DNA of 64,000 nucleotides. Source: Rhodospirillaceae bacterium. GTDB lineage: Bacteria > Pseudomonadota > Alphaproteobacteria > UBA6615. The position numbers were made by a program, and so were the translations under genes. Below the pieces are notes generated by a model. The model was given only the letters and a program-made list of their open reading frames with translations, made no database searches and was not told the DNA's origin. Below are positions 55,210 through 63,813 of this stretch, piece after piece. The stretch spans positions 1-64,000 of the forward strand of contig JABJEK010000098.1 in assembly GCA_018702955.1 (NCBI GenBank). The letters run 5' to 3'. Numbering within the stretch: the stretch's first letter is position 1; each line of letters opens with the position of its first letter.

Positions 55210-56373
55210 ATGACTTCCCCGGCTGACGATATCGCGCTCTATGTGCACTGGCCCTTCTGCCTCTCGCTCTGTCCCTATTGCGATTTCAACAGCCATGTCC
55301 GCGACACCATCGACCAGGGTGCGTGGCGCGACGGGTTGCTGCGCGAGCTGGAACATTATGCCGCGCGCGTGCCAGAGCGTCGGCTGACGAGCATCTTCTT
55401 CGGCGGCGGCACGCCGTCCCTGATGCCGCCGGAAACAGCCCGCGCGGTCATCACGCGCGCCCGGGAATTGTTCGCGCCCGACCCGAATCTGGAAATCACG
55501 CTGGAGGCAAATCCGACCTCCGTCGAACAAACTGCCCTGGCCGGTTTCGCCGACGCCGGGATCAACCGCCTCAGCCTCGGGGTCCAGGCGCTGGACGACG
55601 CGGCCCTGTCGGCGCTCGGTCGAACCCATGCCGTCAGCGAGGCCCGTGCCGCGATCGCGACGGCCGCGGACATCTTCGAGCGCTTCTCGTTCGACCTGAT
55701 GTATGCCCGCCCGGGCCAGACGCCGGATGCCTGGATGCGCGAGCTGGACGGGGCGCTCGCGCTCACACGTGGTCACCTGTCGGTCTATCAGTTGACGATA
55801 GAAGCCGGGACGCCGTTTTTCCTGGCCCAGGCGCGCGGCGATCTGCAGCTGCCCGACGAGGCCGATGGCGCCGCCATGTTCGAACAGACCCAGGACGCGC
55901 TGGCCGCCGCCGGACTGCCCGCCTACGAGATCTCGAACCACGCCGCACCCGGCCAGGAATCGCGCCACAACCTGACTTATTGGCACTACCGCGACTATCT
56001 CGGCGTAGGACCGGGAGCCCATGGGCGCATCACGGTCGACGGGCAGATCAGGGCCACGCGGCAGCACCGCGCCCCGGAAATCTGGCTCAAACGGGCGCTT
56101 GAGAGCGGCCACGCCACCCAGAATGACACGGTATTACCGCGTGCGACCCTGACGGCGGAACTCGTCATGATGGGGCTTCGTCTGGCGGCGGGAATCGACG
56201 CCGGTGAACTCACCCAACGCATTGGCAAACGCCCGGATGAAATCTTCGCGCCATCGACCATCGACCGCCTTGTCGGGGCAGGCTATCTGGATTGGCGTGA
56301 TGACGGGTTCAATGCCACCCCGGCCGGCCGTCAGCGCCTGAACGCTGTCGTGGACGCCCTTCTGAACGGCTGA
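55210..56373 (+). CDS. hemW: Radical SAM heme chaperone HemW
   Basis: A 387-residue HemW (YggW) protein. The HemW-type cluster motif is HWPFCLSLCPYCDFNSH (C-x3-C-x2-C plus the following residue); the FFGGGTPSLMPP and SLGVQALDDAALSALGRTH blocks are conserved, as is GVGPGAHGRI. Unlike HemN it has the CDF-type motif without extra N-terminal HemN domain, so it is a heme-inserting chaperone, not coproporphyrinogen oxidase. I chose ATG 55210, 10 bp after rdgB. It converges on the LpoA-like gene. Confidence 0.93.
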   Translation: MTSPADDIALYVHWPFCLSLCPYCDFNSHVRDTIDQGAWRDGLLRELEHYAARVPERRLTSIFFGGGTPSLMPPETARAVITRARELFAPDPNLEITLEANPTSVEQTALAGFADAGINRLSLGVQALDDAALSALGRTHAVSEARAAIATAADIFERFSFDLMYARPGQTPDAWMRELDGALALTRGHLSVYQLTIEAGTPFFLAQARGDLQLPDEADGAAMFEQTQDALAAAGLPAYEISNHAAPGQESRHNLTYWHYRDYLGVGPGAHGRITVDGQIRATRQHRAPEIWLKRALESGHATQNDTVLPRATLTAELVMMGLRLAAGIDAGELTQRIGKRPDEIFAPSTIDRLVGAGYLDWRDDGFNATPAGRQRLNAVVDALLNG

Positions 56374-56391
56374 CAACCGAACGGGTAGTGC

Positions 56392-57789
56392 CTAATTCGT
56401 TACAGGCGCGGCGAAACTCGTCGGCGCGGGATCGATCTCGCGGGGCGCGTCACGCCGTACTTCCAACACCGCCAGACCGCGCTCAACGGCACCGGTTTCC
56501 GTCAGGCGGAATATGCCGTCCACCCCGGCAAACCCGTCCGGATTCTCCAGGCGCGCACGCGCATAGGGCGCCGGCACATCGCCGCGCGCCAGCACGGCCG
56601 CCAGCGCGACACCATCATAGGCGAGGGTCGCCAGCCGATCCGGCGCCCGACCGAACACCTCGCGGAACCGCTCGACAAACCGGGCGCGCGCATCGGGTGG
56701 CGGTGCCGCAAACCAGGCGCCGAGCATCGCCGGCTCCTTACCGAGTGCGGGATCGTCCCACACCCAGGTGCCGAGCAGTTTGACCTGCTGCGGGTCGACG
56801 TCGAAAAAGGCCAGCAGCGGGGCGATCTGGAGCACCTCCTCACCACCGACCGGCAGCATCAGCGCTTCAAAGCCGACCTCGCCCAGCGTGTCGCGCGTCG
56901 ACAGCCGTTCGAGCGCGCGTTTCGAGAATGCGTCGTCGCGTTCGGCAAGCAGCTTCCGCTCGTCTTTAAGCGCCTCGACCCGCTCCTCGTAACGCGCCAG
57001 CGCGCGGATTGTCTCCGTCAGCGCCTCGACGCCCCCGGGATAGAAGGCCGTCGCCGCAACGCCGGCACCGCGCCGGGCCACGACATCGGAAAGAATCCGT
57101 GACATCCGCCCGCCGAATCCATCATCGGGCACCAGGGCGGCGAACTGGCTCAACCCGCGCCGCGCGGCAAAGGCGACGACACGGTCAATCTGCGCTTCGG
57201 CTGAAAATCCCGCCGCATAAACGCCGCCACCGGCGATCAGCCGGTCATTGGAAAACGCGAATACCGGAATTCCCGCCGGACGGCTGACACTCGACGTGCC
57301 GGCAACCGCGTCCGAGAAAAGCGGGCCCAGCACCACACGCGCGCCCTCGGCCTGGGCGCGGACAGTGGCGGCGCGCGCGGCCTGGGCATTGCCGCCGGAA
57401 TCATAGATCCGCAGCTCAAATTTCGGCACGGCGAAATCGAACAGCGCCATCTGCGCCGCATCCGCGAGATCCTGGCCGATGGCGGCAGCGGGACCGCTCA
57501 GCGGGATGATCAGCGCGGCGCGCGTGATTTCAGGTGCGGCCGGCGCCGTCGGGGTCACTGGAACGGGCGTCACATTTTGCGGCAGCGCCGGGGCGGCCTC
57601 GGCCGGCGGCGGCGTGGCTTCTTGCGTTTCAGCCGGTGGCGCCGCTACGTTGGCTGGCGCGCACGCCGTCAGTATCAGGCCGGCCGCGACGAACAGAATG
57701 CGCGAACGGGCACCAGCGCGCAGCGTGCGCAAACGGGTACTGGCAAACAGGGGCGCGTGAGGGCGCAGAAGGGCAACCGGTCGTGGCAC
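56392..57789 (-). CDS. Penicillin-binding protein activator, LpoA/LppC-like lipoprotein
   Basis: A 465-residue lipoprotein with signal and lipobox ILTAC (lipidated Cys about residue 43), a Pro/Ala/Glu-rich linker (50-80), and a periplasmic-binding-protein type I fold (Peripla_BP_6): ALIIPLSGPAAAIGQDLADA, RVVLGPLFSDAVAGTS, PVFAFSNDR and RLATLAYDGVALAAVL. It resembles alphaproteobacterial LppC/LpoA-like activators. I chose GTG 57789, which has GAGGAAGG 7 bp upstream; the TTG at 57810 overlaps that site. It diverges from rsmI, their starts overlapping. Confidence 0.85.
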   Translation of the reverse strand: MPRPVALLRPHAPLFASTRLRTLRAGARSRILFVAAGLILTACAPANVAAPPAETQEATPPPAEAAPALPQNVTPVPVTPTAPAAPEITRAALIIPLSGPAAAIGQDLADAAQMALFDFAVPKFELRIYDSGGNAQAARAATVRAQAEGARVVLGPLFSDAVAGTSSVSRPAGIPVFAFSNDRLIAGGGVYAAGFSAEAQIDRVVAFAARRGLSQFAALVPDDGFGGRMSRILSDVVARRGAGVAATAFYPGGVEALTETIRALARYEERVEALKDERKLLAERDDAFSKRALERLSTRDTLGEVGFEALMLPVGGEEVLQIAPLLAFFDVDPQQVKLLGTWVWDDPALGKEPAMLGAWFAAPPPDARARFVERFREVFGRAPDRLATLAYDGVALAAVLARGDVPAPYARARLENPDGFAGVDGIFRLTETGAVERGLAVLEVRRDAPREIDPAPTSFAAPVTN

Positions 57790-58766
57790 GAAAAAGCCTT
57801 CCTCAAACAACCCAGACGAATTCAGACGCGCGCGAACCTAACCGTGCAGACCGGCATGAACAAGCGCCGGATACAGGTTTGGGTACAGAGTCCGATTCAA
57901 GGCCATATGCGCGCGCGGACACGAAGGCGGCGGCGGGCCTGCACCTTGTGGCGACGCCGATCGGGAATCTGGGCGACATCACACTCCGAGCGCTCGATGT
58001 CCTGACCGGGGCCGACATGATCGTCTGCGAGGACACGCGCGTCACCCGCAAGCTCCTGTCTCGATACGCCATCGCCACACCCTCCCTCGCCTATAACGAT
58101 CACAATGCGCGCCGCGTGCTGCCCGGGCTGATGGGACGCCTGAAAAATGGCGATTCTCTGGCGCTCGTGACCGATGCCGGCACGCCGCTAATTTCCGACC
58201 CGGGCTACCGCCTGGTCGAGGCCGCCATCGAGGCCGATATCAAACTCCACACATTGCCCGGGGCCAGCGCCGCACTTGCCGGACTGGTCCTGTCGGGTCT
58301 CCCGACCGACGGCTTCTTCTTCGCCGGCTTTCCGCCGCCACGCCAAGCCGCCCGACGACGCCGATTTACCGAACTGTCCGCCGTGCCGGGGAGTCTCGTC
58401 TTTTTTGAGTCGGCGCGACGCCTCGCGGCAAGCCTGTCGGATCTGCACCACACGCTCGGCGACCGCCCGGCTGCGATCGCGCGCGAGATCACGAAACTGC
58501 ATGAAGAAGTCCGGCGCGGCTCCCTGTCCGAACTCGCCGCGCACTATGCCGACGCCGGCCCGCCGCGGGGTGAAATCGTCATTGTCGTGGCCCCGCCCCT
58601 AGCGCAGGAGGTCGACACCGAGACCCTGCGCACGGCGCTCGCCGATGCGCTCGGCGACCTCAGCCTGCGCGACGCCGTGGCCCAGGTCACCGCAGATACC
58701 GGCCGCCCGCGGCGCGAGGTTTATCGCCTGGCGCTCGAGATCACCGGCGACGAGCCCGACAGTTGA
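57783..58766 (+). CDS. rsmI: 16S rRNA (cytidine-1402-2'-O)-methyltransferase RsmI
   Basis: SAM-dependent rRNA methyltransferase of the tetrapyrrole-methylase fold. Homology starts at GLHLVATPIGNLGDITLRAL, followed by CEDTRVTRKLLSRY, LVTDAGTPLISDPGYRLV and LPGASAALAGLVLSGLPTDG, all RsmI signatures. I chose GTG 57783 (327 residues); the first 50 residues are poorly conserved and a TTG near 57872 is possible. Divergent LpoA/rsmI with yraN following is the common alphaproteobacterial order. Confidence 0.92.
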   Translation: MARKSLPQTTQTNSDAREPNRADRHEQAPDTGLGTESDSRPYARADTKAAAGLHLVATPIGNLGDITLRALDVLTGADMIVCEDTRVTRKLLSRYAIATPSLAYNDHNARRVLPGLMGRLKNGDSLALVTDAGTPLISDPGYRLVEAAIEADIKLHTLPGASAALAGLVLSGLPTDGFFFAGFPPPRQAARRRRFTELSAVPGSLVFFESARRLAASLSDLHHTLGDRPAAIAREITKLHEEVRRGSLSELAAHYADAGPPRGEIVIVVAPPLAQEVDTETLRTALADALGDLSLRDAVAQVTADTGRPRREVYRLALEITGDEPDS

Positions 58767-58776
58767 GCGCGCTGCC

Positions 58777-59145
58777 GTGAGTGCCACAAACCGCCGGCAG
58801 GCCGCCGAGCAACGCGGCCATCGCGCTGAACGCCGGGCAGCGCTTCTTCTGCGTTTCAAGGGATTCCGGCTGATCGCGCGCCGCTACCGCAGTCCCGTCG
58901 GGGAGATCGACATCGTCGCACGCCGCGCACGGCTGCTGGTCGCGGTCGAGGTCAAGGCGCGCAGCGACCTCGCAACCGCAGCCCACGCGATCGACAAACG
59001 CCAACAATCACGGATCGCACGCGCGACCGACCATTTTCTCGCCGCAAATCCATCCTATGCAGAACATCGAATTCGATTCGACGCGATTCTGGTCGCCCCC
59101 GGAAAGCTGCCGCGGCATATCCCCGACGCGTGGCGAATCGAATAG
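58777..59145 (+). CDS. yraN: UPF0102 family protein YraN
   Basis: A 122-residue endonuclease-fold protein. The restriction-like core is visible: AALLLRFKGFRLIARRYRSP, then GEIDIVARRARLLVAVEVKA, which supplies the D-x-EVK type catalytic residues, and RIRFDAILVA. Function is unknown; nuclease activity is only inferred from the fold. GTG 58777 begins 10 bp after rsmI. The longer upstream frame overlaps rsmI and is a shadow. Confidence 0.9.
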   Translation: MSATNRRQAAEQRGHRAERRAALLLRFKGFRLIARRYRSPVGEIDIVARRARLLVAVEVKARSDLATAAHAIDKRQQSRIARATDHFLAANPSYAEHRIRFDAILVAPGKLPRHIPDAWRIE

Positions 59146-59202
59146 TCTGTGGTCAGGAACGCCGCTCAAAAACACCTCGTCGCTGGCGCCAAGGAGTTCA
59201 AC

Positions 59203-59886
59203 ATGCCGACAGCCAACATCCGCACCACCTTCAAGGGCCGATTGCAAAATGGCCGCCTCGCCGCAGCTCTCGCCGTGGGGCTTCTCGTGCTCGCGGCATG
59301 TACCCCCGCCGGGGTCGTCGTTGGCGGGGCCGCCTCCGCCGGCGTCGCCGCCTCCGAGGAACGCGGCATCAAGGGGGCGGCGAATGACACGTTGATTCGG
59401 GTCGCCATCAACGAGGCCTGGGTGAAGGAGGATTTCGACACCTTCAACCGGCTCGAACTGCAAATCTATGAAGGGCGTGTTCTGGTGTCGGGCCGGGTGC
59501 CGGATCAGGCGTTGGCCGACAAGGCTATCCAGTCCGCCTGGAGCCCCAAAGGCGTGCGTGAGGTAATCAACGAGATCGAGATTTCCGAGGGTGGCGGCAT
59601 CAAGGATTTCGCAAACGACACATTGATCAACGCCCGCCTCGACGCCGACCTCCTGTTTGATGGCGACGTCGATTCGATCAATTACTCGACCCGCGCCATC
59701 GGCGGCACGGTCTACCTGCTCGGCGTCGCGCAGGACCGGGCGGAGCTGGACCGGGTGTTCCGCATCGCGCGCGACATCCCCAACGTCAAACGCGTGATCA
59801 GCCACGTGATCATGATCGATGACCCGCGCCGTATCGCCTCTCCCGGCGGCGCATCGGATAGCAGCAAGCCCGCCGCGAGCCGCTAA
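59203..59886 (+). CDS. BON-domain lipoprotein
   Basis: A 227-residue lipoprotein: signal with lipobox LAAC (lipidated Cys 33) followed by a Gly/Ala/Val-rich stretch, then two BON domains (about 60-130 and 135-205). Each has the BON pattern of two helices and a sheet, e.g. NRLELQIYEGRVLVSGRVPD and AIGGTVYLLGVAQDRAELDR. BON domains bind phospholipids or outer-membrane proteins, so it is likely an envelope-stability protein like DolP/OsmY. ATG 59203 is preceded by AAGGAG. It lies between yraN and the SirB1-like gene. Confidence 0.88.
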   Translation: MPTANIRTTFKGRLQNGRLAAALAVGLLVLAACTPAGVVVGGAASAGVAASEERGIKGAANDTLIRVAINEAWVKEDFDTFNRLELQIYEGRVLVSGRVPDQALADKAIQSAWSPKGVREVINEIEISEGGGIKDFANDTLINARLDADLLFDGDVDSINYSTRAIGGTVYLLGVAQDRAELDRVFRIARDIPNVKRVISHVIMIDDPRRIASPGGASDSSKPAASR

Positions 59887-59894
59887 GCATTTCC

Positions 59895-60722
59895 GTGGCC
59901 GTTGAAACGGACCAGTTGCTGCGCAGCTTCGCCGGCCTTGAAGACACGCAGATCAACCTGGCCGAGGCGGCGCTCGCCCTGGCCGCGCGTGAGATGCCCG
60001 GCGCTTCGCCCGACAGCTATCTCGCACATCTTGAAGAGCTCGCCACGGCGGTCGGCATTGAAAGTAGGGATGGCGGCGACAGCCTCGCGGCCCGGTGCAA
60101 CGCGCTTTCGCGCGTCCTGCATGAGAATTTCGGTTACGCTGGCGACCGGCAATCCTATGACGATCTGCAGAACGCGAACCTGATGCAGGTCATCGACCGG
60201 CGAAAGGGTCTGCCTATCGCACTGGGTATCCTGCACATTCACTGCGGGCGATCGCTCGGCTGGGATATTTGCGGGCTGAATTTCCCGGGGCATTTTCTCA
60301 TTCGTCTCGACGACGGCCCGCGGCGCATGATTCTCGATCCGTTCGCCGGCGGAACAGAAGTTGACGTGGCCGGGTTGCGCGCGCTGCTCAAATCGACCCA
60401 CGGGCCGGACGCCGAACTCAGCCCTGCCCACTATGCGCCGGCCAGCAACCGGGACATTCTCATTCGCCTGCAGAACAACCGGAAGGTTCGCCTGATCAAG
60501 GCCGAGCAGTTTGCCGAAGCGCTGGTGGCCGTCGAGGACATGCTGCTGTTCGCGCCGGGCGAGGATTCGCTGTGGCATGAGGCCGGGCTGATCAACTCCC
60601 ATATCGGGAATCTGCGCGCCGCCCTCATCGCCTTCGGGCATTGCCGCGACCTCGCCACCGATCCCGCCGACCGGGCCCGCGTCGATCAGCTGATCAAGGA
60701 GATCAGCAGCCGCCTGAACTGA
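59895..60722 (+). CDS. SirB1-family transglutaminase-like/TPR protein
   Basis: A 275-residue protein with an N-terminal SirB1/transglutaminase-like domain (about 20-185) that contains QNANLMQVIDRRKGLPIALG, HIHCGRSLGWDICGLNFPGH and ILDPFAGG, and a C-terminal tetratricopeptide region (about 205-270). In true transglutaminases the Cys/His/Asp triad lies in these blocks; here the first block has no obvious active cysteine besides CGRS, so catalysis is doubtful. GTG start 8 bp after the BON gene. Confidence 0.82.
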   Translation: MAVETDQLLRSFAGLEDTQINLAEAALALAAREMPGASPDSYLAHLEELATAVGIESRDGGDSLAARCNALSRVLHENFGYAGDRQSYDDLQNANLMQVIDRRKGLPIALGILHIHCGRSLGWDICGLNFPGHFLIRLDDGPRRMILDPFAGGTEVDVAGLRALLKSTHGPDAELSPAHYAPASNRDILIRLQNNRKVRLIKAEQFAEALVAVEDMLLFAPGEDSLWHEAGLINSHIGNLRAALIAFGHCRDLATDPADRARVDQLIKEISSRLN

Positions 60723-60812
60723 GCCGCGAACCATGGCCTGCCCGGCGTTTGCCAAACGGGCGAAAACACTTAGATTAGCCGCCAGTTTCCAATCCGCCGG
60801 AGCGCGATCCCC

Positions 60813-61766
60813 ATGAGCCTAGCCGTAGCAATCCAGATGGACCCGATCGAGTCCATCGACATCGATGGCGATTCCACCTTCGCCCTGGCACTCGAAGCAC
60901 AGGCCCGCGGGCATGGTCTGTTTCACTATCTCACGGGGGATCTGGCCCTGCGCGACGGCCGGGTGAAGGCCAGGGCACGGCCGCTCCAGGTGCGCCGCGA
61001 GGCCGGCAATCACTTTAGCTTCGGCGCCGCCGAGACCCTGGATCTGGCGGGTGTGGATGTGGTCCTGATGCGTCAGGATCCGCCGTTCGACATGGCCTAT
61101 ATCACCGCCACCCACATCCTCGAACATGTCCACCCCCAGACCCTGGTGGTGAATGACCCGGTCTCGGTCCGCAACGCACCGGAGAAACTCTTCGTCACCC
61201 ATTTCGACGGCGTCATGCCGCCGACCCTGATCACCTCGTCACGCGAGCAAATCGACGCCTTCCGCGCCGAGCACAAGGACATCATCGTCAAACCGCTCTA
61301 CGGCAACGGCGGCGCCGGCGTGTTCCATATCGGGCCGAACGACGAAAATTTGAATTCCCTGCTCGAGATGTTCACCGAAACCTATCGCGAGCCGATCATC
61401 ATTCAGCGCTACCTCCCCGAGGTGCGCCTCGGCGACAAACGCATCATCCTGGTCGATGGAGAACCGGTCGGCGCCATCAACCGCGTCCCCGCGGAGGGTG
61501 AATCCCGGTCCAACATGCATGTCGGCGGGCGAGCCGAGAAGATCGGCCTGACGTCACGCGAGCGCGACATCTGCGCCGCCATTGGCCCTTCCCTGCGCGA
61601 GCAAGGCCTGATCTTCGTCGGCATCGACGTGATCGGCGACTATCTGACCGAGATCAATGTCACCTCGCCCACAGGCATCCAGGAGATCGACCGGTTCGAC
61701 GACGTAAACCTGTCGGCGCTGATCTGGGATGCGATCGAATCGCGCCGCACCGACCTGGTGGACTAG
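60813..61766 (+). CDS. gshB: Glutathione synthetase
   Basis: ATP-grasp ligase joining gamma-glutamylcysteine and glycine, 317 residues. The N-terminal [20 protein letters not shown] is the GshB pre-ATP-grasp signature; [33 protein letters not shown] (ATP lysine and loop) and [13 protein letters not shown] follow. Length is typical. An inverted repeat just after the stop is a likely terminator shared with the convergent VOC gene. Confidence 0.96.
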   Translation: MSLAVAIQMDPIESIDIDGDSTFALALEAQARGHGLFHYLTGDLALRDGRVKARARPLQVRREAGNHFSFGAAETLDLAGVDVVLMRQDPPFDMAYITATHILEHVHPQTLVVNDPVSVRNAPEKLFVTHFDGVMPPTLITSSREQIDAFRAEHKDIIVKPLYGNGGAGVFHIGPNDENLNSLLEMFTETYREPIIIQRYLPEVRLGDKRIILVDGEPVGAINRVPAEGESRSNMHVGGRAEKIGLTSRERDICAAIGPSLREQGLIFVGIDVIGDYLTEINVTSPTGIQEIDRFDDVNLSALIWDAIESRRTDLVD

Positions 61767-61780
61767 CACCCCAAAAGTAA

Positions 61781-61804
61781 AAGGGCGGGTTTAGACCCGC
61801 CCTT
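61781..61804. terminator. Bidirectional terminator between gshB and VOC gene
   Basis: AAGGGCGGGT-TTAG-ACCCGCCCTT is a perfect 10-bp stem with a 4-base loop between two convergent stops. On the minus strand the stem is followed by TTACTTTTGG, on the plus strand by a less T-rich AT-stretch, so it works best for the minus-strand gene. Confidence 0.8.
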
Positions 61805-61830
61805 CTGAATTCATATATTTCAAACCAGCG

Positions 61831-62436
61831 TTAGTTCGCCGGGAACTCCGTCAGGTCCGGCGGGATGCCGTCCGGGCGCTGCAACAGCGTTTCTTCCGAT
61901 TCACCGGCCGCGAGGCGCGCCGAGAGCTCGTCGGGATCGAACTTGATGCCGATCGGGTTCGACGTGAACTCGCCGTTGTCGAAATACTCGCCGAACTTTT
62001 CGACGGGGATGTTGTCGACCTGCAGCTCGACCTGGTTCTTGTCCGGATCGAAATAATACATCGACGTGGTCGGGCCATGGTTGATGCAGAATTCCGGCTT
62101 GATGTCGTGTTCGTCTTTCAGCCGGTTGTAGGTGTGCATCAGGTCGCCGAGGCCGGCATAGGTGAAGGCCATGTGGTGCATGCCCGCATAGCCGTCGATA
62201 TGCTCCTTGATCCCGGGGAACCCAAGCACCGCAACCCGGTGATGTTCGGTGTCATAAGTGACGAAGCCGAGGCCGTCTGTCTCATACATGGCCTCGCCCT
62301 CAAGGACCGTCTTGTACCAGTCCAGCACCATGGCCACCCGCTCCGGTGGGGTGCGGAGCACCACATGGGCGAACTTGGCGGGTGCGACCTTCCCGCGTTC
62401 CTTGGCCGTCTTCGGCATTTTCGCAATGGCGTTCAT
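61831..62436 (-). CDS. VOC-family extradiol dioxygenase-like protein
   Basis: A 201-residue protein with a vicinal-oxygen-chelate fold. The 2-His-1-Glu metal triad can be followed: H24 (KFAHVVLRT), H87 or H88 (GMHHMAFTY) and E137 (NQVELQVDN). It resembles biphenyl-2,3-diol or catechol 2,3-dioxygenase type proteins of single-VOC length, but true extradiol enzymes usually have two VOC modules, so the substrate is unknown. It is divergent from an amidohydrolase gene, an arrangement that suggests an aromatic or lactone catabolic pair. Confidence 0.82.
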   Translation of the reverse strand: MNAIAKMPKTAKERGKVAPAKFAHVVLRTPPERVAMVLDWYKTVLEGEAMYETDGLGFVTYDTEHHRVAVLGFPGIKEHIDGYAGMHHMAFTYAGLGDLMHTYNRLKDEHDIKPEFCINHGPTTSMYYFDPDKNQVELQVDNIPVEKFGEYFDNGEFTSNPIGIKFDPDELSARLAAGESEETLLQRPDGIPPDLTEFPAN

Positions 62437-62515
62437 CGTTACCTCCCCTTGAATGGCGTCTCATGGCGTACGCATTTAAGCGAGCATTGTTGCGCCGGTG
62501 GCGAAAAGATTCAAT

Positions 62516-62530
62516 CGTGATCGCATCACG
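62516..62530. promoter_or_regulatory. Palindromic operator candidate CGTGAT-CGC-ATCACG
   Basis: A perfect 6-bp inverted repeat around a 3-bp centre lies in the 117 bp divergent region between the VOC and amidohydrolase genes, 24 bp before the latter's ATG. Size and symmetry suit a dimeric repressor, but no regulator gene is adjacent. Confidence 0.45.
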
Positions 62531-62553
62531 TCCAAACAGGGAAGATTACGAAT

Positions 62554-63414
62554 ATGGCCGAACGCCTGAAGTCACCGCCCCCGCAGCGCGACACCAAAAC
62601 CCCCAAACTCAAGACCCCGCCGGGCGCGACGGACACCCATTTTCATCTCTATGGACCCGGCAAACGCTTCCCCTACCACCCGGACGCACCGCTGCTGGTG
62701 GAGGATTCGACCCTCGACGACATGCTCAAGCTGCACAACACGCTCGGCATCGAGCGCGGCGTGATCGTTCACTCTGTCGTCCAGGGAAATACCTACGAGT
62801 ATTTGCTCCATGCGCTGTCGCGCGAGCCCGAGCGTCTGAGGGGCATCGCGCTGCCGGCGCCGAACATCACCGACCGGGAGCTCGAAATCCTCACCAATAC
62901 CGGTGTCGTCGGCGCGCGGTTCGCCTATCGCGCCAATCCGGAGATAAACACCGAAATCATCGCCCGCACCCATGAATTCGGCTGGCACCCGCAATTCTGG
63001 TTCCGCGGCCCCGACGAGGCGGCGGAATGGCGCGATACCATGCTCGCCTCGCCCGGAAACTTCGTGATCGACCATATGGGCTGGCAGCCGGCCGAACTGG
63101 GCATCGATTCCCCCGGCTTCAGGACCGTGCTCGACTGCATCGATACCGGGCGCTGCTGGGTGAAACTTTCCGGCCCGATGCGGTTTAGCCAGGAACCGCG
63201 CCCGCCCTACTCCGATACGCACCCGTTCGCCAAGACGCTGATCGAGCACAACCCCGACCGGGTGATGTGGGGCTCGGACTGGCCCCATCCGGACCATTTC
63301 GAGGAAATGCCCAACGACGGCGACCTCCTCGACCTGCTCCTCGACTGGGCGCCCGACGAGGCATTGCGGAAAAAAATCCTGGTGGACAATCCGGCGGAGT
63401 TGTTCGGGTTCTGA
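62554..63414 (+). CDS. Amidohydrolase family 2 protein (PDC-hydrolase/lactonase-like)
   Basis: A 286-residue TIM-barrel metal hydrolase. The metal site is visible: ATDTHFHLYGP (H29, H31), NFVIDHMGW and the terminal MWGSDWPHPD carrying the catalytic Asp. This set matches the amidohydrolase_2 group that includes 2-pyrone-4,6-dicarboxylate hydrolase and related lactonases. The substrate is not fixed. The N-terminal 22 residues are Pro/Lys-rich and not part of the barrel. It diverges from the VOC gene across an operator-like palindrome. Confidence 0.85.
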   Translation: MAERLKSPPPQRDTKTPKLKTPPGATDTHFHLYGPGKRFPYHPDAPLLVEDSTLDDMLKLHNTLGIERGVIVHSVVQGNTYEYLLHALSREPERLRGIALPAPNITDRELEILTNTGVVGARFAYRANPEINTEIIARTHEFGWHPQFWFRGPDEAAEWRDTMLASPGNFVIDHMGWQPAELGIDSPGFRTVLDCIDTGRCWVKLSGPMRFSQEPRPPYSDTHPFAKTLIEHNPDRVMWGSDWPHPDHFEEMPNDGDLLDLLLDWAPDEALRKKILVDNPAELFGF

Positions 63415-63431
63415 CAACAAGGAAAAGGTAC

Positions 63432-63623
63432 ATGAGGTTTGTCTTAATTGGCCTGGTCGCGATTTCGTTCGTGGCACATTCCGTCCCCGCAATTTCGGGA
63501 AATATTGCCGCGCCGGGTTTTCAGCATGAGATTGTCCAACATGGCGGCGGATGCCGAAAAAGTTCACCTCCGGGACAGTGTTGTCACATGGAAACGAGGA
63601 CCGGAATCGTACATTGCCACTAA
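63432..63623 (+). CDS. Small exported Cys/His-rich protein, 63 residues
   Basis: I do not recognise this protein. It starts MRFVLIGLVAISFVAHSVPA, a convincing signal peptide with likely cleavage near residue 20. The mature part of about 43 residues has four Cys (C41, C50, C51, C62) and His at 52, 61 and 63 in GQCCHMETRTGIVHCH, which could bind metal or form disulfides. GGAAAAGG lies 5-10 bp before the ATG and it begins 17 bp after the amidohydrolase stop. No homology evidence is available to me. Confidence 0.55.
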   Translation: MRFVLIGLVAISFVAHSVPAISGNIAAPGFQHEIVQHGGGCRKSSPPGQCCHMETRTGIVHCH

Positions 63624-63813
63624 ATTTCGGGGATCCTGTGAGTAGCCCCTAGTAGGACAAAAAAGGCATAAAAAACAATGGTGTATGGAGGGTAGTTCTA
63701 GTATGGCCTTACCGTGTCTACCCAGTATCCAGGGGCATTTGTTCTTTTTTTGTTCTCGCGCCGGATTTAGCCGGGTATAGTCCGCGGCGAAACGGGTTCG
63801 CAACGAGCGCAAA
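63624..63813 (+). promoter_or_regulatory. Intergenic region with comM promoter elements
   Basis: The 190 bp gap is AT-richer than its surroundings. TTTGTTCT occurs twice, 11 bp apart (63738 and 63749), and TATAGT (63776..63781) could be a -10 box for comM 33 bp upstream of its ATG, though no good -35 is spaced correctly. A long-loop inverted repeat GGGTAG/CTACCC lies near 63695-63723. No gene is seen. Confidence 0.35.

Noticed and set aside
59895-60722. SirB1-like protein as an active transglutaminase
   Set aside because: The catalytic Cys-His-Asp order could not be placed with confidence, so only the family is named.
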